From Riptortus pedestris (lineage: Eukaryota > Arthropoda > Insecta > Hemiptera > Alydidae), in contig CM032228.1 in NCBI GenBank assembly GCA_019009955.1, positions 71,292,001 through 71,356,000 of the forward strand: a DNA stretch of 64,000 bases. The letters are read 5' to 3'. Below, in pieces: positions 36,413 through 48,879 of the stretch (within the stretch, counting starts at the first letter, position 1; the number at the start of each line of letters is the position of its first letter). The notes under the pieces were generated by a model, which saw only the letters and a list, made by a program, of their open reading frames with translations, made no database searches and was not told the origin of the DNA. The position numbers and the translations under genes are program-made.

Positions 36413-38144
36413 CTTTGTTTTAAGATGACTTCCTTCCCATGAAAAACAAATGATAAAGGCGATAAAGATGTGAGATTCATTTTGAAGTACATGACTTTTA
36501 CAGACAATGAAAGAATTTCATCATCTTTGAAACCTCGAAAATCAAGCGGCTCTGTAACAGCCGACAAGGGTTTTACTCTTTTAAACAACCAAATACCATG
36601 GTCTTCATTGCCCATAGATGCTAACTCACAAGGAAATCTACGTTGTTTGTTAGTCTTAAAACCATTAATCTCAGCACAAGGTTTATGCCACCTACCTGAC
36701 TTGTTTTCTGATTTTTTGTGTGATGAATAAGGATAAAATTTAGATAAAGCAACAGAATTTGAATAATTACCAGTAGAACTGTCTGAATCTGAGTTAAACA
36801 AGTCATTATGGAAATATTCAGTACCCCCTTCATTATTTGAGATAAGAGGAATCTGAAATTTATTATATTTGTTGAATGAAAACTCTCTTGTATGGTTTCG
36901 CTTTTTTCTTTTTTTACTATATTTTCTAGACTTTCGGGTTTTCTCAAAATTTGAATGGGTACTCCAAGTTTGATTTTCATTAACTGAAGCAGTATTTACA
37001 TTGTTAGGAGAAGTCTTCAGCTTTGTTTCAATAATCTTAACAGAAGAGTCTGTTTCATTCATTGATAGTATTTGGCTAGAAGTAGGAGTAAAAGGTGGAT
37101 AATCATCATTAACATCCTTAACTTTATAGCAATTATTAGACGTTTTAAGAAGAGTGACATTAAAATGATGTTTTTCTGGTGATATATTATCATTGGTTCT
37201 TGGTTCCTCTTTAATATTAGATGCTGTAGAAATAATGCTATCATGGTCATCTTGATGAATGGATTCATCTGCACTGGAAGAATTAGAAACAATTTCAATA
37301 ATCACATTATTATTATTGTTATATTTTGTATCGTTTTCAGACTCTTTGAGAGTTACATTTCCTGGCATATCTAACATTGAATTATTTAAATCAGTTTCTA
37401 CTTCTAAAGCACACATATCTCTTTCATCTTCTGAGAAGTTATTAAGGGCATCAATATTGGGGTCAAAAATATCTTGCCTTTCAAGCCTTGGCATATCACA
37501 GAAAGTTTCATCATCAACTACTTGACTACCAACACTATTTGTATTATCACTACTATTTTTATATCTCTTTATAAAATCGATTTCATCATCAGAACTCAGT
37601 TCATTAAATTTAATTGGAAATAGTGTATTCTTATTACATGCATCTATAAATAACTCATTTTGACTCATGGTACAACTTTTCAAACTGGAAGTGTTAGCCG
37701 CCCGACCATCTAAATGATTGTTTTCTGGAAAACTGCTACACTTTTGACATACATTTTTAGAGTCTAAAATAATCCCTTCCTCCTCAGATATTACCAATGT
37801 TCCTTTGTCATAGTTATATCTACCACACCTATAACAATGTTCATCATTTGGGTGGCTTCCATTTTTCTTATTATCCACAAATCTCAGTCTAGATTGATCC
37901 TCAATGCCTATGTCAGCAGCAGGAACGCGAGAGCAGTTAATAAAAGTTCTACAGGAATGATTACTGTCATGGACTAATCCTTTAATTTCTTGTTGAGTCT
38001 CTTGCGAATCCAAATAACGTCCAATGTTAATATCGTTTTGTGGTTTAAGGGATTTTTTATCTTGGATACACAAATGCTTCCGTCTTTTATTCCATTTGTT
38101 CTCAGCATAAAACACAGATTTCTTGTCCTCGGTCATTACAGTAC
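36413..38144 (-). CDS. BRCA1: BRCA1-like, large central exon
   Basis: A 1732-bp exon encoding about 577 residues, comparable in place to the large exon 11 of vertebrate BRCA1. It is mostly hydrophilic and predicted disordered, rich in Asn, Ser and Asp. Counting from the Met at 38136, it has a Cys-x2-Cys pair at 101/104 and another at 130/133, a basic nuclear-localisation-like cluster RKSRKYSKKRKKRN at 401-414, an IKEE sumoylation-type motif near 308, and SQ/TQ sites. The acceptor (ctcttttag) lies just upstream and the frame stays open to it, so the exon is probably internal and the Met need not be the start. The donor is gtaagt, leaving AG (phase 2). Identity as BRCA1 rests on the BRCT exons and phase continuity, not on this exon. 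Confidence 0.75.
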
Positions 38145-40195
38145 CTAAAAGAGAAAATAAAATGATTTGTCAATAAAAAACAAATAAATAGTAATCAAAG
38201 AAATAAACCAATATTAATTAACGAAAGCAAAGCAATATTAATCTATGAAATGAATTGCAATGGGGAGAGGGAGGCGAAACTGGATAAAAAATGATATTTA
38301 CTGCAAATATCATATCATCAACAATTCTGGATTTTATTGCCTTCCATACTGTTATTTTCTGTAACTATCACTTCCATTAGTTAACTATGCTATAACTAGA
38401 GAATGTAAACCCCACAAAATCCACAAGAGCAGTCTCCCCAGTCAGTCAAGAAGTTCTCATGTACTTTGACTTTTCCATACTTAATATATTTATATTGTAC
38501 CATTCTTGTAAACTCTTCTATAGCTCCAGATAATGTATAATATTTCTAACAGTGATAAATATACCCTTTGCATATACCATTTGCTGGCATACTGTGACAG
38601 GTTTTTCCTTATTATTCAGGTCTGGTTAAACAGTGCACGAGTCAACGGGTCCCCTGTCACAAGGTAGTCGTAGTATCAAACATTACAGTCACAGACAGTT
38701 ATTGTTGAAAAGCTTATTATCTTTCTAGGTATTCCCAAACATTGTAACACTTCCAGTAATTTTAGGGTATCTGCAGAGGAATATACCTGTCAAAAATCAA
38801 TATCATATTCATAGACATTTTGATGCATTTGTTAATACAGAAGAACTGATCTATGGTTAATATTCCTGCTGAAAATTCACTCTAGTCCACTCCCAGTATC
38901 CGCTCATGCCTACTCACCAACAAATCCCCAAAGAGAAGATCATATGAGCAATAGAAAGAAGTGGTTTATTTCTATCATTTTCTTATTTCAATTTGTTCCC
39001 CTCATTTATGAATAGAGAGAATAATTGATTCGGAGTGGATTTCATCAGACCCCAGGAGGTTTGTTATTTTCCAGAGACTGTACTCACAACATTCATGACA
39101 GTTGCCTCTTATCACAGATAGAGCATACCTTAAGTGAATTTTATCATCCCCCCCCCACCCAAAAGAGTAAACTAACTAAATTTTGTTGCATATATACCCT
39201 TATTTGATATCTTGTTATATTTTTTTTTTTTTGGATTTCCTTCTTTTATAAATGAGATGAGAATTTAGGATTTCCTTCTAATTTCAATTACTGCTTTTTC
39301 AAGCTCTGACTCATAGAGTAATACTGATTTTAAGAAAAAAATGAAATTTGAGATATAATTTGCTCATATAGTTATAGTAGTGTGTTTTGATTTAGAGAAA
39401 ATTAAATTTTCTGAGGAGTGGTAAATGATCTTTCATGGTTATTTTGCTAGTATATAATATGAAAAACAAAAGTTTTTGTAGTGAAAACATTGTTGGTGAT
39501 AACAGTGACTAATAAATTATTTAAAAATAGAGTGTTGGAATATAAAAACCATTCTATTTAATAATTAAATTTATTTAATGTATTTTGAGTATTTAAGGAA
39601 CACGACAAAGTGTAATTGGTTCAGCATTAACAAAATTTTAGCAAAAACCCAATAAGGACTGGTATAGACAATTTAGCAACTCTAAGCCAATATAACTTTA
39701 AAGCTATAAGGATAATAGTAAAGCTGTTGACTGTAATAAGTATTAAGAGCAACATATTCAAAGTTATGTAGTAAAGAAAAGCTTATCAGTGTCTATGGAT
39801 GCTACCTAGAATAATTAGGACCTAATTAAAATCCACAAAACAGTTATAAATCAATAAATAATGTTAGTATTAAGTACTTTATAATTGTTATAATATTAAT
39901 AAGGTTCAATAAAACCTATCAGCCTTGACAAATATGATAAATACAAAGACTTAAAGTGACAAAATAAATAAGGCAACTACAGATGAAAATGAAGTAACGT
40001 ACCATGAGGTGAAAGACGGTGGAAAATTAACATTCAGTAGAAATACTGAATAAAAATTAGATTCAAATTTTATTTTATTATTATTTATTAACACTTAAAA
40101 CTGTAACCTCCTCCATACATAACCTTCCACTGAAAACAAACATGAGAGTGACGCATAGAGGAACAAATTGAATACCACGAGAAGTTAGGTTTGTA
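38145..40195. other. 2-kb region with no gene recognised
   Basis: Lies upstream of the large BRCA1-like exon on the minus strand, where the RING-encoding exons might be expected. I scanned both strands for a C-x2-C / C-x-H-x2-C RING pattern and found none. Poly-C (39150) and poly-T (39220) tracts are present. Confidence 0.4.
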
Positions 40196-40317
40196 TTAGC
40201 AGATTTCCCTTCAGGAAAATTAGGTATTGAGGTTGTACTCAAGACGCGCTTTTCAAAACATTTCCTTAAATATCCATTGGTCTTACCCAGGAGATGACGA
40301 ATATGAGGTGCGTTCAA

Positions 40318-40369
<52 letters not shown>

Positions 40370-40372
<3 letters not shown>

Positions 40373-41410
40373 ATTGTAACCTCTGTCTGTACATTAATTT
40401 TTTCGCGAAATATCACGATAACTTTTCGTTTCACATGTCATAGACACCATAACTGCATTTTGTTTCTTTCGTGTATGTTTGTTACCTTTTCACGCATAAA
40501 CGGCTGAACCGAATTTTATGAAACTTGGTATGTATATTACTACTAAGCCAACTTAGACTTTAGGCTATGTTAATATTCTCTGAGACGAACAGGAGTGGGG
40601 GTTATAAGGGAGGCCTGCAATTAAAAATAGCGATATTTCGTTTCCTATTGCATTTTCGGCAATTATGTACATAACAAAAGTTGTTTATTTTGTTATTTAG
40701 AGTAACTTTTGTTATATGCACTTTTGCCGTATACGGAAGCATAAATGAGTTATACGCTAAAAACTATAGAGGGAGTCCACAATTTTATTTGGCACAAAAG
40801 ACTCAACCGAACTAAACTAAACTCGCTATGTGAATTAATACTAACGATTTCCTTATAATAAGCCATACTAACATTTCTAGGGACGTGCAGGAGTGGGGGT
40901 TATAAGGAAGGCCTGAAATTAATAATAGTGACATTTCGTTTCCTATTGCATTTTCGGCAAATATGCACATAACAAAAGTTGTTTATTTTGTTATTTAGAG
41001 AAACTTTTTTTTATATACACTATCATCGTATACCAAACAACATATAAACAACTTCTGTTATGTTCATATTTGCCGAAAAACCAATAGGAAACGAAATATC
41101 GCTATTTTTAATTTCTGGCTTCCCTTATAACCCCCGCTCCTGTTCGTCTCAGAGGATATTAATATTGCCTAAAGTCTAAGTTGGGTATATAGTTAGTAAT
41201 GTTACATACCAAGTTTCATAAAATTCGGTTCAGCCGCTTTTATTGCGTGAAAAGATCACAAACAAACAAACAAACAAAAACACAAATAAACAAAACAGAG
41301 ACACCAAAGGAACAAAATGCAGTTATGGTGTCTATGACATGTGAAACGAAAAGTTATCGTGAAATTTCCCAAAAAAAATCAATGTACAGAGAGAGGTTAC
41401 AATTTTATAT
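40370..41410. mobile_element. Helitron-like inverted (fold-back) block
   Basis: The unit-end sequence AATTGTAACCTCTGTCTGTA occurs at both ends in opposite orientation (about 40373 and 41400), each followed inward by GATAACTTTTCGTTTCAC, the (GTTT)n or (CAAA)n tract and the ACGGCTGAACCGAATTTTAT block. Subrepeats run forward to about 41040 and reverse after it. Confidence 0.55.
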
Positions 41411-41439
41411 ATATATATATATAGATATATATATATATA

Positions 41440-42520
41440 CTAGCTCAGATACCCGGCTTCGCCCGGGAATTCATTTGAGTCTGAATGTTGATGGTATTTT
41501 TTAGCAGGCTTTACATTGCACAATATTTTGACATTTACCCGTCCCAGTGTTTCGGATTGATACCCGTCGTTGCCGGTGATTTGCTAATAATAGAATTATT
41601 TGTTCAATAATTCTTCACAGTCTTCGATATTTTTATATTTCCCGTTTCTTATACATGTAAATATGTGAATTTTTATTTCAGGCCTCCCTTATAACTCCCC
41701 TCCCGTTCGAACCTAAACATTTTAATATAACTTATAATCATGGAAGAATTAATGCTAATTGACATACCGAGTTTTGTTAAGTTCGGTTCAGCCGTTAGTG
41801 CCCGCTAAAGTTTTAACGTATAACTCATTTATACTTAGATATACGACAAAAGTGTATATAACAAAAGTTACTCCAAATAACAAAATAAACAACTTTTGTT
41901 ATGTTTATATTTGCGGAGAAACCAATAGGAAACGAAATATCGCTATTTTTAATTTCAGGCTTCCCTTATAACCCCCACTCCTGCCCGTACATAGAAATGT
42001 TGGTATGGCTTATTATAATGAAGGCCTCACTGCTAATACACATACCGAGTTTTATTTAGTTCGGTTGAGTCTTTTTTGGCAAATAATATTGTTGACTCCC
42101 CCTATAATTTTTAGCGTATAACGCATTTAATCTTCGGTATACGACAAAAGTGTATATAACAAAAGTTACTCTAAATAACAAAATAAACAACTTTTGTTAT
42201 GTGCATATTTGCCGAAAAACCAATAGAAAACGAAATATTGCTATTTTTAATTTGAGGCTTTCCTTATAACCCCACTCCTGTTCGTCTCAGAGAAAATTAA
42301 TATAGCCTAAAGTCTAAGTTGGGTTAGTAGTAATATACATACCAAGTTTCATAAAATTCGGTTCAGCCGTTTATGCGTGAAAAGGTAACAAACAAACAAA
42401 CAAACAAACAAACATACACGAAAGAAACAAAATGCAGTTTTGGTGTCTATGACACGTGAAACGAAAAGTTATCGTGAAATTTCGCGAAAAAAATCAATGT
42501 ACAGACAGAGGTTACAATTT
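41440..42520 (-). mobile_element. Helitron-like unit A
   Basis: Minus-strand 3' end at 41440-41443 (CTAG on the minus strand) preceded by the hairpin CCCGGGCGAAGCCGGG; 5' end region GTCTGTACATTGATTTTTTT near 42500. Two ~297-bp subrepeats (marker GAAACGAAATATCGCTATTT at about 41930 and 42228). No coding genes. Confidence 0.65.
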
Positions 42521-43738
42521 TATATATATATAGGATTTTCGAAAATTCGAAATATCTCCGTTACTATACGTCGGATCAAAAGATTGTATAGAACCAATCT
42601 TATTGCAAATTAAATTTACTATAAATATTGTTCTATACATTAATTCTCTATCTTGAATATTTAACCGAGATATTTGCATTTGTATTCTGCGTTTTGGTCA
42701 CCAATAGGCTATGTTCGGAGTTTCCCGACGAGAGCTCTGGCGGCCGTTTCCATAACTATCGTCCCTCGTGAATAGCTTTAGAGGTTAGGTTAACTGTTTT
42801 TTTTGGGCTAGAAAAAACTACTGGGTAATTACGCCCTAAATAATGTTTTTTAGGTTTAGAGGTTTCTTACTACTACAGTTGTTATTAGGCAGATTTCTCT
42901 ATTGTAAAACTTCACGTGGGAAATCTGCTTAGTTTACGCAGCCCCTGCGTGACGGACTTTTTGTAAGTTCGGTTTACTCGTTAGTGCTCAATGAAATCGT
43001 TGACTCCCGCTTTAGTTTATAGTGTATATCTCGTTTATACTTTGTTAAAAGACAAAAATGAATATGACCAAAGTTACTCTAAATAACAAAATTAACAACT
43101 TGTGTTATGTTTCATATTTGCCGAAAACGAATAGAAAACGAAATACCGCTATTTTTAAAATTCAGGCCTCCCTATACAAAACCCCCACACCTGCCCGTTT
43201 TCTAGAAATGTTGGTATGGCTTATTATAATGAAGGTGTTAGGGGGCTAATATACAAGCCGAGAGTTTTTATTTAAGTTCGGTTGAGTCGTTTGTGCCAAA
43301 TAAAATTGCTCACTTCCGCTATAGGTTTTTAGCGTATATCTCGTTTATAATACGTTATAACGGGGCAAAAAGTGTATATAACAAAAGTTACTCTAAATAA
43401 CAAAATAAACAACTTCTGTTATGTTCATATTTGCCGAAAAACCAATAGGAAACGAAATATCGCTATTTTTAATTTCTGGCTTCCCTTATAACCCCCGCTC
43501 CTGTTCGTCTCAGAGGATATTAATATTGCCTAAAGTCTAAGTTGGGTTAGTAGTAATATACATACCAAATTTCATAAAATTCGGTTCAGCCGTTTATGCG
43601 TGAAAAGGTAACAAACAAACAAATAAACAAAGAAACACAATGCAGGTATGGTGTCTATGACATGTGAAACGAAAAGTTATCGTGAAATTTCGCGAAAATA
43701 ATCAATGTACAGACAGAGGTTACAATTTTATATATATA

Positions 43739-45865
43739 CTAGCTAAGGTACCCGGCTTCGCTCGGGAAATCATTTAAGGCTGAATGATGATAGTATTTTT
43801 TTGGGCAAGGCTTCAATGTTTACAACTACACTTCCCGTCGGCGCGCATTGTTTTGCTGTAAGGGTCAGGCAGGCGACTTATAAATGAGAAATTTTATATT
43901 TGAAGAATAAATAAAAATGTTTTCCTAATCTATCCCTTGCCACTTTTTAACTCACCTTTTTAAATACTTCAAACCATAATCATGGATAGTATTTATTACA
44001 ATTAATATCGTCTATAATGAAACTTATTTCCTGTCAAAAACCAATCCGAGCACATATAGTTTAAGCATAGTTTAGCACGTAAGGTTATATTCATAATAGT
44101 AGATCTCAGTGGTAATCACTTCCCGTAATGCCCAGCATTTCACAGGAAATTAGTAAACTCATTTAACTCTATTAGCCTCCGTCTATTTCCGCTCTCGCAT
44201 TAGAGCTATCAACACTCTTCTCCTTAAATTATTAATTCAAAATGTTATTGTAATAATTTATCTACCTGATTGAATTAAATAATAGTGTTACCCTAAAAAT
44301 AATTTCAATTATATTCAAAAAGCTAGTCGAGGGGAAGAGATCGTAGCCGTCCCTGCAACCTAAGTAATACTTTAAACAATCATATCGAGTTTAAGAGCAT
44401 TTTGTTTTTTGTCATAATGGCATTAACATTTAATTGTTATGATAGTACATATTTGTTTCAATAACATGAAGATATCGGAAATAAGATAGTATATAACCAA
44501 AATCAAAGAGATTGATTCCCTACTACTTCCCCTATTACTCCTTGAGGAAATTCAGCACGAATTTTTTTTAATTATACATTATACAAATTAAATAATGGAA
44601 ATGCTCTTATAGTTTAAATTTCTATTGGAAATAAATAATAAAGTTATTTTCTAGGGAAAATAAATAAATGAGGCGAAGGGCGAGGGGGATTTATAATCTC
44701 ACTAATCCGAATCATGCTTAGTACTAAATAATCGAAATAGATAAGGCTAAAACATAACATCATTTGTCATAATATGCCTATATTAAAAACACTTAAGTGT
44801 TATAAACTTATTTAAATAAGTACTAATAAAATCGTTGACTCCCGCTATAGATTTAGCTTATATCCCGTATTTACTTCATTTTACGACATAAGTGAATGAA
44901 ACAAAAGTTGCTCTAAATAACAAAGTAAACAACTTTTGTTAGGTGCACCTTTGCCGAAAAACAAATAGAAAATGAAATATCGTGAAATTTACTTCAGGCC
45001 TCCCTTATAACTCCCACTCCCGTTCGAACCTAAAAATTTTAATATAGCTTATAATCATGGGAGAATTAATGCTAATTGACATACCGAGTTTTGTTAAGTT
45101 CGGTTCAATCGTTAGCGCCCAATAAAATAGTTGACTCCCGCTTTAGTTTATAGTATATATCTCGTTTATACTTCGTTAAAAGTCAAAAATGAATATCACA
45201 AAAGTTATTCTAAATAACAAAATAAACAACTTTTGTTAGGTTCATATTTGCCGAAAAGCCAATAGAAAACAAAATACCGCTATTTTAAATTCAGCCCTCC
45301 CTTACAACCCCCACTCCTGCCCATCCCTAGAAATGTTAGTATGGCTTATTATAATGAAAGCGTTAGTGCTAATACACATACCGAGTTTTATTCATTTCGG
45401 TTGGGTCTTTCGTCTCAAATAAAATTGTTCACATTCGTTATAGGTTTTTGTGTATATCTCGTTTATAATTCGGTATACGAAAAAAGTGTATATAACAAAA
45501 GTTACTCTAAATAACAAAATAAACAACTTTTGTTATTTTTATATTTGCCGAAAAACCAATAGGAATCGAAATATCGCTATTTTTAATTTCAGGCTTCCCT
45601 TATAACCCCCACTCCTGTTCATCTCAGAGGATATTAATATAGCCTAAAGTCTAAGTTGGGTTAGTAGTAATATACATACCAAGTTTCATAAAATTCGGTT
45701 CAGCCGTTTATGCGTGAAAAGGTAACAAACAAACAAACAAACAAACAAACAAACAAACATACACGAAAGAAACAAAATGCAGTTATGGTGTCTATGACAT
45801 GTGAAACGAAAAGTTATCGTGAAATTTCGCGAAAAAAATCAATGTACAGACAGAGGTTACAATTT
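43739..45865 (-). mobile_element. Helitron-like unit B (variant interior)
   Basis: CTAG end at 43739 with hairpin. The part next to it, about 43800-44800, differs from the other units (it lacks subrepeats) and recurs at about 51412-52330. Subrepeats follow from about 44820 to 45600, then ACGGCTGAACCGAATTTTAT-type sequence, an expanded (CAAA)n tract near 45728 and the 5' end at about 45865. Between 42965 and 43735 lies another truncated unit in the same orientation. Confidence 0.6.
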
Positions 45866-45879
45866 TATATATATATATA

Positions 45880-48833
45880 CTAGCTCAGATACCCGGCTTC
45901 GCCCGGGAATTGATTTGAGGCTGAAGGGTGATGGTATTTATTTTTGGCAAGGCTTTACTTTGCACACTATTTTGACATTTACCCGTCCCAGTTTTTGGGG
46001 TTTACACCCGTCGTTGCAGTGGATTTGTTAATAATTAATTTATTTGTTATTTAAGGATTCACTGTCCTCAATATTTTTATATTTCACGTCTTAAGAGCAT
46101 GTAGTTTTTTTTTTTGTTTTTTTTAAATGTAATAAACTATATATATCACAATCATAGAATGTATTATCTTCCAACCCATGTATAAATAAAAGTTCCTTTC
46201 CCTTGATGCGGTACAAACCCAACGGTGACAGCTGTTTTATGTACGTCATAACAGCTATTAAAAGTACTCTTTTGTAAGTCTCGATTGTAAACTTTATATT
46301 CATATTGGTACATAGCGTGTTCAGTAAAGTAATCCATATATGAACGTAGCAGAGATAATAAATACCAGAAGTAACTCCATGGACCTCCCAAGGGTTCATC
46401 TTTTTAAATTATTTATTTATGATTATTAAACAAATTCACATTCCTGAGAATAACACTACATTGTTAAAAGTGTAAAAATCAATTATCATGTAAACATAGA
46501 CTAATATGAGGTAGGCAGGGAAGCGGCAGAACAGATAGGACAAAGGAAGTAACCCCCACCCCACTCGTCGCTATGTACGGTAGTGCCAACTCACTTTTTT
46601 TTTTTTCATGAATTAATGTTTGGAAGAAGACAAGAAGGGGGGGGGGGCAGTATACTTTACTTGGTGCAATATGTTACTGGCGTATTATTAACATAGGATT
46701 GAATTATTAAGGATGAAATATTTACATAAATTTAAATTAATTTATCCAATATAGGTTCCTGGGTAGTTCATATTAGAATGAATTGTCGAGCATATCAATA
46801 TTTCAACGCAAATTACTTGTTTCATACATTGTTATACGAAAAAATGTATAAAACAAAAGTTACTCTAAATAACAATATGAACAACTTTTGTTATGTGCAT
46901 ATTTGCTGAAAAAGCAATAGGAAACGAAATATCGCTATTTTTAATTTCAGGCCTTCCATATAACCTCCACTCCTGCCCGTCCCTAGAAATGTTAGTATGG
47001 CTTATTATAAGGAAGGCGTTAGTACTTATTCACATACCGAGTTTGGTTTAATTCGATTGAGTCTTTTGTGCTAAATAAAATTGTGGACTCCCGCTATAGT
47101 TTTTGCGTATAACTCATTTATACTTCCGTATACGGCAAAAGTGCATATAACAAAAGTTACTCTACATTACAAAATAAACAACTTTTGTTATGGGCATATT
47201 TGCTGAAAAAGCAATAGGAAACGAAATATCGCTATTTTTAATTTCAGGCCTTCCATATAACCCCCACTCCTGCCCGTCCCTAGAAATGTTAGTATGGCTT
47301 ATTATAAGGAAGGCGTTAGTACTAATTCACATACCGAGTTTGGTTTAGTTCGATTGAGTCTTTTGTGCTAAATAAAATTGTCTACTCCCGCTAAAGTTTT
47401 AAGCGTATAACTCATTTATACTTCCGTATACGGCAAAAGTGCATATAACAAGAGTTACTCTAAATTACAAAATAAACAACTTTTGTTATGGGCATATTTG
47501 CTGAAAAAGCAATAGGAAACGAAATATCACTATTTTTAATTTCAGGCCTCCCTTATAACCCCCACTCCTGTTTGTCTTAGAGAATATTAATATAGCCTAA
47601 AGTCTAAGTTGGACTAGTAGTAATATACATACCAAGTTTCATAAAATTCGGTTCAGCCGTTTATGCGTGAAAAGGTAACAAACAAACAAACAAACACACG
47701 AAAGAAACAAAATGCAGTTATGGTGTCTATGACATGTGAAACGTGAAAAGGACAAAATATTAACATAGATTTGAATTAATTTTTCCAGGTGAGGTACCTC
47801 ATAGTTCAAACTGGAATGAATTGTTGAGCATATCAATATTTCTACGAACACATTACTTGCTCCACACATTGTTCCTGGAGAAATGTATAAAACAAAAGTT
47901 AATCTAAATAACAAAGTAAACAACTTTTGTTATATGCATATTTGTCGAAAAACTACTAGACAATGAAATATCGCGAATTTTTATTTCAGTCTTCCTTTAT
48001 AACCCCCTCTCCCGTACTAACCTAAAAATTTTAATATAGCTTATAATCATGGAAGAATTAATGCTAATTGACATACCGAGTCTTTTTAAGTTCGGTTTAA
48101 TCGTTAGCGCCCAATGATATAGTTGACTCCCGCTTTAGTTTATAGGTTATATCGTTTTACTTTGTTAAAAGACAAAAATGAATATGACAAAAGTTACTCT
48201 AAACAACAAAATAAACAACTTTTGTTATGTTCATATTTGCCGAAAAACGAATAGAAAACGAAAAACCGCTATTTTTAAATTCAGGCCTTCCTTACAACCC
48301 CCAATCCTGCCCGTCCCTAGAAATGTTAGTATGGCTTGTTATAATGAAGGCGTTAGTGCTAATACACATACCGTATTTTATTTATTTCGGTTTGGTCTTT
48401 TGTCCCAATTAAAATTGTTTATTTCCGCAATAGGTTTTAGCGTATATCTCGTTTATAATTCGGTATAAAAAAAAAGTGTACATAACAAAAGTTACTCTAA
48501 ATAACAAAATAAACAACTTTTGTTATGTGCATATTTGCCGAAAACCCATTAGGAAACGAAATATCGCTATTTTTAATTTCAGACCTTCTTATAACCCCCA
48601 CTCCTGTTCGTCTCAGAGAATATTAGTATAGCCTAAAGTCTAAGTTGGGCTAGTAGTAATATACATACCAAGTTTCATAAAATTCGGTTCAGCCGTTTAT
48701 GCGTGAAAAGGTAACAAACAAACAAACAAACAGACACCAAAGAAACAGAATGCAGTTATGGTGTCTATGACATGTGAAACGAAAAGTTATCGTGAAATTT
48801 CGCGAAAAAAATCAATGTACAGACAGAGGTTAC

Positions 48834-48840
<7 letters not shown>
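45880..48840 (-). mobile_element. Helitron-like unit C (longest)
   Basis: CTAG at 45880 with hairpin; 5' end at about 48840 before an AT microsatellite. It has several ~297-bp subrepeats (markers at about 46919, 47217, 47515, 48253 and 48550) and an internal duplicated end region near 47700-47860. It contains the retrocopy-like segment at 46105-46400. Confidence 0.65.
46105..46400 (-). pseudogene. Possible retrocopy fragment of an unknown gene inside a Helitron
   Basis: On the minus strand an open frame reads PLGGPWSYFWYLLSLLRSYM, DYFTEHAMYQYEYKVYNRDL, QKSTFNSCYDVHKTAVTVGF and VPHQGKGTFIYTWVGR, then TAA, ~40 bp of AT-rich sequence and an A-rich tract (46105-46124, A8CA11-like). Stop, short 3' UTR and poly-A tail is the layout of a 5'-truncated cDNA copy. 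I do not recognise the protein. It could equally be a gene piece captured by the Helitron, or a chance frame. Confidence 0.35.

Positions 48841-48878
<38 letters not shown>

Positions 48879-48879
<1 letters not shown>

Larger units (their letters stand above)
40197..42962 (-). mobile_element. HINE-like element split by Helitron-like sequence
   Basis: The left part (40197-40330) begins AGCAGATTTCCCTTCAGGAA and reaches the AT tract. After about 2.2 kb of Helitron-like DNA the family resumes at 42533 (AGGATTTTCGAAAATTCGAA) and ends at about 42962 with CAGCCCCTGCGTGACGGACT. The two halves together make one copy. Confidence 0.55.

Noticed and set aside
36470..37525. Other open frames within the large BRCA1-like exon
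   Set aside because: Shadows in other frames or on the opposite strand of a 575-codon open frame with good splice sites.
38380..38470. Minus-strand stretch with CSCGFC as a possible RING fragment
   Set aside because: Too short, wrong spacing for a RING, with a stop soon after and no convincing splice sites.
45721..45762. (CAAA)n tracts in the Helitron-like units as separate features
   Set aside because: They occur at the same place in every unit and are part of the element.
46091..46399. Second minus-strand frame over the retrocopy-like segment (MNPWEVHGVTSGIYY)
   Set aside because: It overlaps the better frame and reads through the A-rich tract as lysines, so it is likely a shadow.
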